64,000 nucleotides of DNA from positions 65,968,312 through 66,032,311 of the forward strand of contig OZ024870.1 of the NCBI GenBank assembly GCA_964017185.1. Reading direction: 5' to 3'. Every line of letters starts with the position of its first letter. Position 1 is the stretch's first letter. The stretch is from Rugalucina vietnamica. Its lineage: Eukaryota > Mollusca > Bivalvia > Lucinida > Lucinidae. The translations under genes and the position numbers were made by a program. Of the stretch, positions 33,374 to 44,667 are shown piece by piece. Under the pieces are notes generated by a model. That model was not told where the DNA came from. It made no database searches and worked only from the letters and a program-made list of their open reading frames with translations.

Positions 33374-35870
33374 TGTAGTGGGGACACAGTGGGGCTAAAG
33401 TGCTGGGATTTAACCTCTTGTGAGTCCTGGTGCAGTGTCAGGGTTGAGGTGGGGTTCTTTTCTCACCAATATTACAGTCACATTAATTCAAATAAACAGG
33501 TAGTTGTACTTTTCACATTTAATCACTTTTATGGTCCTTATTATACCCCCGGCATTTATGCCGACGGGTATATAGTTTTCGCTTTTCCGTTCGTCCGTTC
33601 GTATGTTCGTTAGTTCGTTGGTTCGTTAGTTCAGTTAAAATGTCAAAGTTTTGGTTAAAGTTTCTCTGCTGGTGTATATCTCATGAACTAAATATCAGAA
33701 ACCATTCATATTTGGACTATAGGTACCCTATAGGGTTGGCTTTGTTTCTATGAGTTTGGACCCCAGGGTCCATGCCCGGGGGTGGGGCTAGAGTTCAAAA
33801 TCTAGGTCACCTTTAATTTGGGTCAAAGTTTTGGTTAAAGTTTCTCTGCTGGTGTATATCTCATGAACTAAATATCAGAAACCATTCATATTTGGACTAT
33901 AGGTACCCTATAGGGTTGGCTTTGTTTCTATGAGTTTGGACCCCAGGGTCCATGCCCGGGGGTGGGGCTAGAGTTCAAAATCTAGGTCACCTTTAATTTG
34001 CGTCAAAGTTTTGGTTAAAGTTTCTCTGCTGGTGTATATCTCATGAACTAAATATCAGAAACCATTCATATTTGGACTATAGGTACCCTATAGGGTAAGC
34101 TTTGTTTCTATGATTTTGGACCCCAGGGTCCATGCCCGGGGGGTGGGGCTAGAGTTCAAAATCTAGGTCACCTTTAATTTGCGTCAAAGTTTTGGTTAAA
34201 GTTTCTCTATTGGTGTATATCTCATGAACTAAATATCAGAAACCATTCATATTTGGACTATAGGTACCCTATAGGGTTGGCTTTGTTTCTATGAGTTTGG
34301 ACCCCAGGGTCCATGCCCGGGGGTGGGACTAGAGTTCAAAATCTAGGTCACCTTTAATTTGCGTCAAAGTTTTGGTTAAAGTTTCTCTGCTGGTGTATAC
34401 CTCATGAAATAAATATCAGAAACCATTCATATTTGGACTAAAGGTACCCTATAGGGTTAGCTTTGTTTCTATGATTTTGGACCCCAGGGTCCATGCCCAG
34501 GGGTGGGGCTAGAGTTCAAAATCTAGGTCACCTTTAATTTGCGTCAAAGTTTTGGTTAAAGTTTCTCTATTGGTGTATATCTCATGAACTAAATATCAGA
34601 AACCATTCATATTTGGACTATAGGTACCCTATAGGGTTAGCTTTGTTTCTATGATTTTGGACCCCAGGGTCCATGCCCGGGGGGTGGGGCTAGAGTTCAA
34701 AATCTAGGTCACCTTTAATTTGCGTCAAAGTTTTGGTTAAAGTTTCTCTATTGGTGTATATCTCATGAACTAAATATCAGAAATTATTCATATTTGGACT
34801 ATAGGTACCCTATAGGGTTGGCTTTGTTTCTATGAGTTTGGACCCCAGGGTCCGTGCCCGGGGGTGGGGCTAGAGTTCAAAATCTAGGTCACCTTGAATT
34901 TGTGTCAAAGTTTTGGTTAAAGTTTCTCTGCTGGTGTATATCTCATGAACTAAATATCAGAAACCATTCATATTTGGACTATAGGTGCCCTATAGGGTTA
35001 GCTTTGTTTTTATGATTTTGGACCTCAGGGTCCATGCCCGGAGGTGGGGCTAGAGTTCAAAATCTAGGTCACCTTTAATTTGCGTCAAAGTTTTGGTTAA
35101 AGTTTCTCTAGTGCGGTATATCTCATGAGCCAATCATCAGAAGTCATTCATATTTGGACTATAGGTACCCTATAGGGTTGGGTCCATGTCAGGGGGAGGG
35201 GGAGGAGGATGGGGGCGCTTGAGTTCAAGATCTAGGACATCAATACTTTTATTATTACTATTATTTTTTTTTTAATTTAGACTGACATTCTATTTTCATT
35301 ATCCATCTAGGACTGAGGACCTGACCCTCAATGTCCGTGATTAAGTCCTAGATGGAGTACACAAGTCAGCTCTGTGTACTGCTCTAAAGAAGATATGTCA
35401 CTCTAAAAACTACACTCCCTCATGTCTGTGGTCAAAGTGCTTTAGAATGCACACTTCTATAAAGTATTTGATAAGGGTACTGTCTTTTGTTCGGGATTTG
35501 TGATTCAATGTCAGGGGTGTACATGTGCTGGGTGGTTGTGGGAGGGAGAAGGAGGACTGGGTGACCACCAGCCGGGGGTATACGTGCCTCTCAAGGCACT
35601 TTTTCTAGTTTAATTTGCAAATGTATCTGTATGCATAAATGCAGAAATTCAAGCCTCTCCCTCATATTTATTTTTTATCAGAACAATGGCAAGCTGTTGT
35701 TCCTCATTATTGTCAGCCCCCGGGGTCTGGGCTTTTAGCAGGGATTTCACCACAAAGGTGACCCGGCAGTGCCAAGCTTTTAGCCGGGCTTTAAAAATTG
35801 AAAAGTTAAAAGCCCCTCTGTTTCCCGGCCATCATTACCTGACTGAATATTTTGTGACTGACACTGTAAA
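33374..35870 (+). mobile_element. F5 repeat split by E7
   Basis: Left part 33374-33542 (GGGACACAGTGGGGCTAAAG) and right part 35611-35870 (TTTGCAAATGTATCTG to AAAGCCCCTCTGTTTCCCGG, in pieces) align with the uninterrupted copy 55622-56035. The family carries inverted GCAGTGCCGGGCTTTTA words but no coding region. Confidence 0.65.
33543..35610 (+). mobile_element. E7, young Helentron-like element with 180-bp monomers
   Basis: Head ATACCCCCGGCATT / ATGCCGACGGGTATAT, a TTCGTCCGTTCGTATGTTCG tract, then about 8.5 monomers of 180-181 bp that are almost identical (GGACCCCAGGGTCCATGCCC). Tail GCCGGGGGTATACG, hairpin GTGCCTCTCAAGGCAC, end TTTTCTAGTT. The F5 copy at 55760 is the empty site: insertion after TT, no target duplication. 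Confidence 0.85.
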
Positions 35871-35953
35871 CCAAACCAAACAAAACCAGCTGTATACATC
35901 AACTTTGTGGTTTTGTAGGAAATAGGTCATGAAGAAGTTCATTTTAATAGCTT

Positions 35954-36553
35954 AATATGTCAGATAGTTTGGTGGTGAGCAGTAAATTTATGTCATAAAT
36001 GGTCACAAGAATAGATAATTATTGTGATGTTTCACCCGAGCGATTCATAAATAATAGCACAGCTGAGAAACACGTGGTATTGTATACCAACAAATCGATA
36101 AATGATCGGGTGACGCACAATGAAACTTTGTTCAATGTTGAGATGAGAAATTTGAGTTTTCTCCCATTACGTTTACTCTTTTGACTGATAGATAGGTGCA
36201 GTCAATGCAGAAATTGAACATTTATTGAATGAAAGTAACATATGCAATCCAGATTATTTCGTTTTCACAATCACTTCCGTCCCATGAACATATAGTACTT
36301 CCCATACAGTAGTATTGAAGTGTTTGCGAAAACGAGATAATCGGGATTTCTTATGTTAGTTTCTTTCAATACATGTTCAATTTCTGTATTGACTGCACCT
36401 ACTATCAGTCAGTAGAAGAAACGCTGTAGGAGAAAACTAGAAAATCTTACGTCAAATTCATTCTCCTTGTAGTGTGTGTCACCCGATCATTTACCTGTTT
36501 GTATGTAAACAATACCACGTGATTCCCAGTAGTGAATAGTCTGACATGAAATA
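35954..36553. mobile_element. 600-bp foldback element
   Basis: Long imperfect palindrome centred near 36,260. The left arm words ATGTCAGATAG, CACGTGGTATTGTATACC, AATGATCGGGTGACGCAC and GCAGAAATTGAACATTTATT all recur inverted on the right. No open frame of note. Confidence 0.7.
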
Positions 36554-37187
36554 AATATTTTTAATGGTAGGGGTAGGGGAGATAACCAAAATAGAATTAC
36601 ATTGGTTGGCTTCTACATAAGTTTCCTTTCTTTGATATCTGAAAGGGAAGTAAATTTGTATGCATTAGCCTTGGATCTTATAACAGAGTTCTCTTTCTTG
36701 GACTGTTAATGGTTTTTAAAAAACTATTACATGTACGGCAAACTCTTCTTGCTGCTGGTACGATGTGAAGCTGGATTGTCAAGAAAATTTGCAGTAGAAC
36801 TTCACTCATGGACAGTAAACTTTCAGATGTTGTAGCTTCTACTTCTAGAAGGCCTCTTATAACTCAGATCCCATTGAAAGGGAAATAACAAGTATACTTG
36901 TTACTATAGCGTACTAATTGCCTGGACTATATGATTGCAATATACGGCAAGTGGTAGTTTGGGCCTTGTATCTTATCCAATATTTATCAGAATATAATAA
37001 TTTTGGTATCAATAAATTGGCAATTTTCTAATCTAATCATCTATACATCATATGCTTTGAAAATTTATGTTTGAAATGTTTTTATGGGCTATGATTATGT
37101 GCCGGGATATGGATCTTTATGAGGAGTGGGTGTGGCAAAATGCTTACAGCAGCTTAAAAAGAGTGGAAAGACCTATCGATTTATATT
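36554..37187. other. No gene recognised
   Basis: AT-rich intronic DNA with no supported feature. Confidence 0.4.
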
Positions 37188-38592
37188 ATGTCCCCCAACC
37201 GAAGGTGGGGGACATATTGTTTTTGGTGCGGATCCCGTCGGCGTCCGCGTCAGCGTCTGCGTCCGCGTAGCTTCTTTCCGACGCGATATCTTTTGAACCA
37301 GTGGATGGATTTTGACCAAACTTGCATAGATACATGGTTGGGAGGGGTGAAAGAGTTGGATAGATTTTGGTGACCTTGACCTCATTTTCAAGGTCACCAG
37401 CCCATGAAAACTGATCAAATTAGGTTTTCCGACACGATATCTTCTGAACAAATGAATGGATTTTGACCAAACTTGCACAAGAGCATTGTTGGGAAAAGGC
37501 TCAGAGTTGATTAGATTTTGGTGACCTTGACTTAATTTTCAAGGTCACGAGTCCATAAAACTGTTGAAATTAGTCTTTCCAATGCAATATCTTGTAAACC
37601 AATGGATGGATTTAGACCAAACTTGCACAGAAGCATTGTTGGGAGGTGGCTCAGAGTTGATTAGATTTTGGTGACCTTGACCTAATTTTCAAGGTCACGA
37701 GTCCATAAAAAATGTTGAAATTAGTCTTTCCAAAGTAATATCTTGAAAACCAATTGATGGATTTTGACCAAACTTGCACAGAAGCATTGTTGCGAGAAGG
37801 CTCAGAGTTGATTAGATTTTGGTGACCTTGACCTAATTTTCAAGGTTGTGAGCCCATAAAAATTGTTGAAATTAGTATTTCCAACGCAATATCTTGTATT
37901 AAAATCAATTGATGGATTTTGACCAAACTTGCACAGAAGCATTGTTGGGAGGAGGCTCAGAGTTGGTTAGATTTTGATGACCTTGACCTAATTTTCACGG
38001 TCACAAGTCCATAAAAACTGTTGAAATTAGTTTTTCCGATACGATATCTTGTAAACTAATTGATGGATTTTGACCAAACTTGCACAGAAGCATTGTTGGG
38101 AGGAGGCTCAGAGTTGATAAGATTTTGGTGATCTTGACCTAATTTCCAAGGTCACTAGTCAAAAACTGTTGAAATTAGTCTTTCTGACAAGATATCTTGT
38201 AAACTAATTGATGGATTTTGACCAAACTTGCACAGAAGCATTGTTGGGAGGAGGCTCAGAGTTGATAAGATTTTGGTGACCTTGACCTAATTTCCAAGGT
38301 CACTAGTTCATAGCTGTTGAAATTAGTCTTTCGGACGTGATAACTTGTAAACCAATTAATGGATTTTAAGCAAACTTGCACAGAAGCTTTGTTGTGAGGA
38401 GGTTCAGAGTTTATAAGAATTTGGTGATCATGACCTAATTTTAGACAGGGTCCAAAACAAGTTTAAACTACCACACCATACAGAACAAGATGGGCATGGT
38501 GTCTCCCATAGAAAAACTTCATATCACAAGGTAACTACACTTCAATTACTAAATGGTTGGGGGGACATAGTTTTCCTCAGAAAACACTATTT
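37188..38592 (+). mobile_element. E8, Helentron-like element with 150-155 bp monomers
   Basis: Head ATGTCCCCCAACC / GGTGGGGGACATATTG, CGTCGGCGTCCGCGTCAGCG tract, then about seven monomers (GATGGATTTTGACCAAACTT; GGTGACCTTGACCTAATTTT). Tail GGTTGGGGGGACATAG, hairpin GTTTTCCTCAGAAAAC, worn end ACTATTTTAA. Confidence 0.75.
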
Positions 38593-39138
38593 TAATATAT
38601 TCTTATTTGATAAGCATTCCGCTTTTCAAAAATCACATTTTTGTCTGAAAGAATGAAATTTTCTGCCAGACATAATAAATTTTTTTCTGGTTTTGTATTG
38701 CATTTTTTGGTGAAGACTTGGAATTTAATTCTGTCTCTGCTTTGTAGTGTTGATCATAAATCAAGACGCATTACACCACCGTGCCTTGGTACTCATTATG
38801 TGTACCCTAGAAGTGTTTGCTCCATCATACATAATTGTTAAGGGAGCAACCATTTGATTTTTATTGGAGAGGGGGGGGGGGGGGGGGGTTCCAAGACCGA
38901 ATGTTGCCAGAAAAAAAAAATCGAGGAAAGGGTAAATTCTATTGTATGTATTGTGTTGTATAGAAAAAAAAAAAAAGAAAAAAAAAATATGATGGTGTTG
39001 CGAGTGAAAAAATATCCAGGCCCGTAAACATCTTCCAGGCACCCACATAAAAATCAAATGGTCATTCCCTAACTTGGACGATAAGTATAAACTAAAAAAA
39101 ATAGACATGGAGCCTTACTATATATAGTGACTATGTGG
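38593..39138. other. No gene; simple repeats
   Basis: G-run at 38869-38888 and A-rich tracts at 38963-38988; possible sequencing or assembly noise there. Confidence 0.45.
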
Positions 39139-39371
39139 GCCGCATCGTGAGAAAACCGGATTTTTGCCTAGGCGAAAACAAAGGCGCAGATCAGCTTCGC
39201 GGTAACCGCGAAGCTGATCAGCGCCTTTGTTTTCGCTACTCGGATAGTACAATTCCTCTTCTACTTAAATCCGAAATTTCAAGCTTCTAGCTCGTTTCTG
39301 AGCTTGTACAGGCCGGTTTGTGTCGGACCTGTTCGGAAACCCCGAAGACCGGTTTTCTCGCGTCGCGGCTC
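39139..39371 (-). mobile_element. F1 foldback MITE flanked by 17-bp direct repeats
   Basis: Near-consensus, with the perfect centre GATCAGCTTCGCGG / CCGCGAAGCTGATC. ATATAGTGACTATGTGG stands at 39122-39138 and again at 39372-39388. The target is the head of a SINE. Confidence 0.85.
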
Positions 39372-39388
39372 ATATAGTGACTATGTGG

Positions 39389-39560
39389 TAGAGCATGGGA
39401 CCCCCTGAATTGAGAGATCCACGGTTTGTTTCCACACAGGGCACCGTGTTGTGTCATTGAGCAAGACACAGTCACTCCCAAGTGTACTGGTTAATACTCA
39501 GGAAGTGCTGGCTCTGTCGGGACATGACTGAAAAAATATTGACCGGGACATTAAACCTCA
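39389..39560 (+). mobile_element. tRNA-derived SINE
   Basis: Continues GACTATGTGGTAGAGCATGG (A box), then CCAAGTGTACTGGTTAATAC, AGGAAGTGCTGGCTCTGTCG and TTGACCGGGACATTAAACC, with an (ACAA)n-like tail. Confidence 0.7.
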
Positions 39561-39958
39561 ATACGAATACAAACAAACAAACAAGAATACAAAAATCAGG
39601 CTTTGTACTAAAGCTTCAACTTGCTTTTCATATATTGACACATAAACAAGCGGCTAGGTAGATCAATATCTATTTTTAGTCAACCTTCTGTATGTAATTG
39701 ACAACTACCACAGGAAAACCAAGAAAATTACAAAATACAGCGGAAATATGAAGAAAAAATTTGGGGTTAGCTTATAAGCAGCTGCATAATCAGTGCTGAG
39801 TGCATAATCAGTGTTAACTCTTCACATGCTAGCCAATTCATCTTTGTCAAACTGCTGCCAGTATCTTGTCTCACTTTGGAAGGCAGAGAGTTAAGACATT
39901 CCTGTTGTTTTGTGGATTTTCCTGGTGACATTGCAAAAATACACCATTATACACAACT

Positions 39959-40202
39959 CAGCCACCTCATGGGAAAACCAACAATGTGGTTTCCGAACAG
40001 GTCCGACACAAACCGACATGTACAGTCACAGAAAAGAGCTAGAAGCTTGAAATTTCGGATTTATGTAGAAGAGGAATTGTACTATTCGTTCAGCGAAAAC
40101 AAAGGCGCTGATCAGCTTCGCGGTTACCGCGAAGCTGATCTGCGTCTTTGTTTTCGCATATGCAGATATGCAGATTGTTGGTTTTCCCACGAGGCGGCTC
40201 AA
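39959..40202 (+). mobile_element. F1 foldback MITE
   Basis: Near-consensus with a CGCGGTTACCGCG centre. Carries an eight-base repeat (CAGATATG) near its right end. Confidence 0.85.
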
Positions 40203-40935
40203 CTAAAGATTATTTTTAGCCTAATGTTGAGAAAACTTGTGTTTGTTGTCTCCGTTCTCCGTCAGACATGGACCAGACTGTGACGCTCCCAGAGCAGAGC
40301 TGAGTGTTTTTAGTTTTTTTTTACCCAAATACTAGTAACAATGTTGAAGTTGAAAATCATACATTTTGATGGCAGTGCATTCATATTGATGATTTTTGCT
40401 GTTCTCGTTACACAGTTTTTCCCAGAACATGATCCATTTTATTAGCTGTTTCCATTGGTGAACCTAAGAATTTTTTTTTTGGACTAGTTTTATCTTTCAT
40501 ATCAATAGTTCAGGTAGCAAACATAGTGACACGATTAAGGCCATCACTTAAGATAGAGTTGTTGACATACTGTGCAGAAACCGTGTCATAATAAGCTGTA
40601 TGGAGCAGTTGGAGATATTCATTTTCTTCTCTAGTGTGAAATATTGCTTTTTCGGTTGCAAGAAATACTACACTGGATTATAATAATATTCAAGGTCAAG
40701 CCGTCTGTCTCGCTCAATTTTACCTCCCTGTTTAAGGTTGTCATTCAAAAGTCTCAGTGCTTAGATTGTGGTTCTGGAGATTAGGATTAAATCATTGACT
40801 TTGTAAAAACGATTGCCAAAATGTTTGAATTTATATAATTCAAACCTAGTCATAGAATTTGTGATAGGGCTTGGATGTAAACATAAAAGGTGTATTGATA
40901 TTAAAAATGGTGAAATAGTGTCTTGAAATCACACC
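40203..40935. other. Region upstream of exon B, no motif certain
   Basis: Should hold the exon B promoter and 5'UTR if B is a true first exon. No TATA box or initiator can be chosen with confidence. Confidence 0.35.
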
Positions 40936-41259
40936 ATGGATTGGCTGAGTGGAAATTTCTGTGAGGAGTTTGCCAGTAGTAGTTCCATCACGGATATTGT
41001 TGATTTGATGGGAGAATCGGGAAATTATGACAACTCCGAGCATGTTTCTAACCAAGGCTTATCTGTCCCTGGCCAACAGGGATCTGTATTTGGAAGCATC
41101 GGCAATGGGTTGATGTGTATGGCTGAGAATAATAATCACATCTCGGAGGAACAGCCTCTGAGGGTGGCTGAAGCCCAAGGGCCATCCCAAACCCAGGCCC
41201 CAGTCCCCACTGAGGAACCTGCTCAAGCTATTGCAGACACAACTGGAGACCCAAATAGT
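40936..41259 (+). CDS. NR1J nuclear receptor, alternative N-terminal coding exon B
   Basis: One hundred and eight codons from ATG 40936 to the donor AGT|GTAAGA at 41260, ending in phase 0. An in-frame TGA at 40924 fixes the start, and no AG acceptor abuts the ATG, so this is a first coding exon (its own promoter, or a longer 5'UTR exon) and cannot be an internal coding exon after exon A. The peptide opens MDWLSGNFCEEF and continues with an acidic, Ser-rich stretch (SSSSITDIVDLMGESGNYD) that could act as an activation surface, then a Gln/Pro/Ala-rich tail (PSQTQAPVPTEEPAQA). It shows no known domain. The shared phase with exon A and position upstream of the DBD exon suggest a longer isoform with a 108-residue A/B region instead of 42. 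No promoter motif stands out upstream. Confidence 0.75.
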
Positions 41260-42098
41260 GTAAGATTTTTGTTGTTTTTTTTGGTTGCCAAGTTTGATAA
41301 TAAAGGTTTGGGGGTGGAGGAGGAAGAGAGATGGTTTCAAACGCCTACGCAGTCTATAAAGTTTTGAGTTAGAAAATCTATGTGTATTTATGGTTGAGAC
41401 ACCTATGGTGCCTCTTATTGCTGCCATTCTTGGACGAGGTGTAACATGGACATGCAGTAATTAATTAACTCTGGCATACTATGTCATGGCTTTGGTGCTA
41501 AGTCATGACTTTACCATTATTTTTGTAATATTAATTTATTTTCTGACACCCAAAGTGACCCAATAACTACATTAAATTAATTTCTTTCATTGATCACATA
41601 TTTACGGCATAAATATGAATGGCATGCCTGTTTCTAGCAGTCAGATGTACTTATTTCATTATATTAATATTACGGTAAATCTGTGACATATGCCTTTAGC
41701 TCTCTTGAAAATGTTAATTCTTTGCTATAACAACACCAAATAAGAACGGTCAAATTAGAAAAAAAAAAGACAAACACAAATCAAGAAACAGAAAGGCCAT
41801 ATTTTCCTTGGGTAGTATGGCCAGTTTGGGTGGGTATAGGTAGGAAACCAACAATTGTGTATGGTTGGCCTTACATGATAGAAAGGACATCTATTGATTA
41901 TGGGGGTGATCTCCCTAAATTTAATGAGAGAATCCTTTTAAGGGAAGTGTATATATTTTTCCTCACATAGAAGCTTGACTCAGCTCCATATTCATCAACT
42001 GAAAATCCCCCTCCCCCCCTCCCCCCTTATCCAAGTGTTAGGGAAAACAGACACTTTATTGCTAGCTAGAGGTTCTTTCCAAATATATGAAAAATATA
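41260..42098. other. Intron after exon B, no element recognised
   Basis: AT-rich, with a C-run (42006-42027). Nothing else supported. Confidence 0.4.
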
Positions 42099-42271
42099 TG
42101 AGCCTGTGTGTGAGAAAACCAACAATTGGGGATCCGACCAGGTCCGACACAAACCGGGCTGTACAGTCACAGAAGATGTTTAGAGGCTGGAAATTTTGGA
42201 TTTAGATAGAAGAGGAATTGTACTATCCGAGTAGCGAAAACAAAGGCGCTGATCAGCTTTGCAGTTACTAA
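42099..42271 (+). mobile_element. F1 foldback MITE, right part missing
   Basis: TGAGCCTGTGTGTGAGAAAA to CTGATCAGCTTTGCAGTTAC. Confidence 0.7.
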
Positions 42272-42631
42272 GACTTGTGTGAAAATTACCATAACTTTTG
42301 GCGCTGTAATCGTATGTATGTGTGTTTTGACCACTTTAATTTAGGCTTGGGCTAGCTCCTTAACCTTTAGCATGCTGAGCAATTTTGTGAAATCGATATC
42401 GCATCCCCCTGAAGTTTTTTTTCCATGATTTGTTTATTTTTGAGCCACAAAAAAGACTTAAATAATTTCAGCAAATGAAGTAAACATATCTACTCTTCTT
42501 TGTGCCTATTTCTAGTGTAAAAAATAATCATACAATCATACTGTTATTGTGGAGATGGTTTGTTTTCACAAAAAGCCTTTTTTTGTAGTCATCATAAGAT
42601 TTTCTGTGACAAAACAACAAAAACATTACAT

Positions 42632-42862
42632 GGGCGGCCCCCGTGGCCGAGTGGTTAAGAGCGCTGTTTCTTAATTACTCGATCATCTCCCCGCTGTGTC
42701 TGGTGTGGGTTCGAGCCCCGCTCTGGCCACATGTGAGACAAGCCAAGTTCTGCTTGCGGGTGTGCCAGGTGGTTTTTCTCGGGGTTCTCCCGTTTTCGCC
42801 CCACCTACTGATTGACCCTTCTCATATGAGCTGAAATAATTTAAAAAAAAAAAAAAAAAAAA
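42632..42862 (+). mobile_element. tRNA(Leu/Ser)-like SINE, best copy
   Basis: CCGTGGCCGAGTGGTTAAGA (A box) and GGGTTCGAGCCCCG (B box) make a clear tRNA-like head with a body CAGGTGGTTTTTCTCGGGG and CTCATATGAGCTGAAATAAT, then poly-A. Related copies at 30657 and (tail) 62495. Confidence 0.85.
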
Positions 42863-42934
42863 ACAAACAAAAAAAAAACATTACATAATTCATGAAAACA
42901 GTATTAGCAAACAACTGACACATTAACTCCCTAC

Positions 42935-43020
42935 AGTACTGGTTAAACCTAGGAAGCAATGGCTCCGTCCCGACATGACTGAAAAATTGTTGACTGGGAT
43001 GTTAAGCCTTAACACAAACA
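42935..43020 (+). mobile_element. SINE 3' core fragment
   Basis: ACTGGTTAAACCTAGGAAGC, CCGACATGACTGAAAAATTG, then CAAA-rich tail. Confidence 0.55.
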
Positions 43021-43290
43021 AAAGCAAACATCTAAGCAAACAAATCTTTATGAATAAATATTGTTTATAATCTTATGATACACACTACTTTGTGTATTTT
43101 ATACTTCAGATTAATTTTAACCAGTTTTAAGCAAAATGCTGCAGTTTTGCAACTTTTGGCTTCATTTTCAAACCATAAAATATCTCTTAAACGTGACATT
43201 TAGATGAGACAGTAACTGTAAGAAAGCTGATGACACAAGAATTTCAAGTTTGTATGTTTGGGTTCATGATAAATGTGCGTATGTATCATA

Positions 43291-43498
43291 TGAGCTGCTT
43301 TACAGATGCAAAAACAAAGACGCAGATCAGCTGTGCAGTAAGTGCATAGCAGCTGATCAGTGCCTTTCTGTTCCATTCACACAGTACAATTATCCCTTCT
43401 CTTCTTAAAACACAAAAAAATCAAGCCTTTTAAGCCTTCTCCAGTGGCTCTGACCTGGTCCAAAACCCCAAACATGAGTTTTGTTGTGAAGCGGCTGA
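43291..43498 (-). mobile_element. F1 foldback MITE, diverged
   Basis: CGCAGATCAGCTGTGCAG then GTGCATAGCAGCTGATCAG centre, ending AAGCGGCTGA. Confidence 0.7.
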
Positions 43499-43704
43499 TG
43501 TTGGTGTCATATTGCCTGGCATGGGTACATGCATACTTCTCGGTTTCATAGTACAGTTTTATGATAGTAAAATTCATCAGTCACAAGTGTCTGCAACATC
43601 TTGGAGTGAATATTTAATGATGTAACAGCCTTTGACCCGGCCCATTATCATAAAAAAATTTACTTACTGCCTTAACTCGTATAAGCCTGGTGGTCATTTT
43701 GTGG

Positions 43705-43990
43705 GACATAGGCAAACAGCATAGCCCCAGATGTGACGCCGCAAAACGGCATAGCCCCAGATGTGACGCCGCAAAACGTGGCGTAGGCAAACAGCATAGC
43801 CCCAGATGTGACGCCGCAAAACGTGGCGTCCCATCTGGGGCTACTCTGTTTGCTAAGAGAATTTTCATCAAAAAATTGAATAAAATTTAAAAATCACTCC
43901 TGATGACCCTAAAAATGAAAGTGGACTCACCCAAATGATAATGATGGGAAAATCAATGCGTCAAATATGGGTTAAAAAGAAAGCTTGGAG
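43705..43990 (-). mobile_element. F3 repeat, copy 3, with internal duplication of the hairpin
   Basis: GGCAAACAGCATAGCCCCAG plus ATGTGACGCCGCAAAACG is repeated three times, so the terminal hairpin has been multiplied; the body continues to CAAATATGGGTTAA at 43985. Confidence 0.7.
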
Positions 43991-44123
43991 CATTAAATTG
44001 TCAGTTTGTAGTTAAAAGATGTGCAATTAGTACTGGTAACCTGCCTCCAGAAGGCTAACCCAAGAATAGTGAGGCTGTGTGATAACTGACCATCCTGGCT
44101 GACTGTGGACATTACGAACTAAT

Positions 44124-44667
44124 TGAGCCTGTGCGTGAGAAAACCAACAATTTGGGTTCCGACCAGGTCTGACACAAATTGGCCTGTACAGTCTCAGATT
44201 AGCAGGCTAGAAGATTGTAATTTCGGATTTAAGAAGAAGGATTGTACTATCTGTGCAGTGAAAACAAAGGCCTGATCAGCTAGCTGTGCAGGCACTGCAC
44301 AGCTGGGGTTAGTAACTTGAAGGCATCGTAAGTTCCCCTTCTTAGGATATACTTACGATCATTAAGATGACCGCCTTAGAATTTACGCCCTTGCTATTCC
44401 AGCTACTCTAAACTGTCTTAACTTTTTTTGAAATGAAAGGTGCCAATTCTTAAGACAATATGATGCTAAGGGGACTTGAGCTGACCGTAAAGATACGATG
44501 CTGTTAAGTTGTCACCCTAACTTAAGGCTGTTTTCATAATCGGGAAGAGATACTTAAGTTGGTCGTAAGATGATCTTAAGCTTAAGATGGCTTTGAGTTA
44601 CTAACCCCTGATCTGCGGCTTTGTTTTCGCCTATGCACATTGTTGGTTTTCTCATGTGGTGGCTCAA
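44124..44667 (+). mobile_element. F1 foldback MITE interrupted by a TIR element
   Basis: Left half ends GCACTGCACAGCT at 44304; right half resumes TGATCTGCGGCTTTG at 44609. Confidence 0.75.
44305..44608. mobile_element. 304-bp MITE with GGGGTTAGTAACT TIRs, nested in F1
   Basis: GGGGTTAGTAACTTGAAGGC and the inverse GTTACTAACCCC. Inside are repeated TTACGATC, CTTAAG and CTTACGA words. Host sequence is rejoined at CAGCT|TGATCTG with at most one duplicated base. Confidence 0.75.

Noticed and set aside
39876-40283. 135-codon open frame
   Set aside because: Runs through an F1 copy (peptide FSENKGADQLRG recurs in F1 copies at 45339 and 56983), so it is repeat-derived.
42632-42720. Functional tRNA-Leu/Ser gene
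   Set aside because: A and B boxes are good but stems are mismatched, and a SINE body with poly-A follows.
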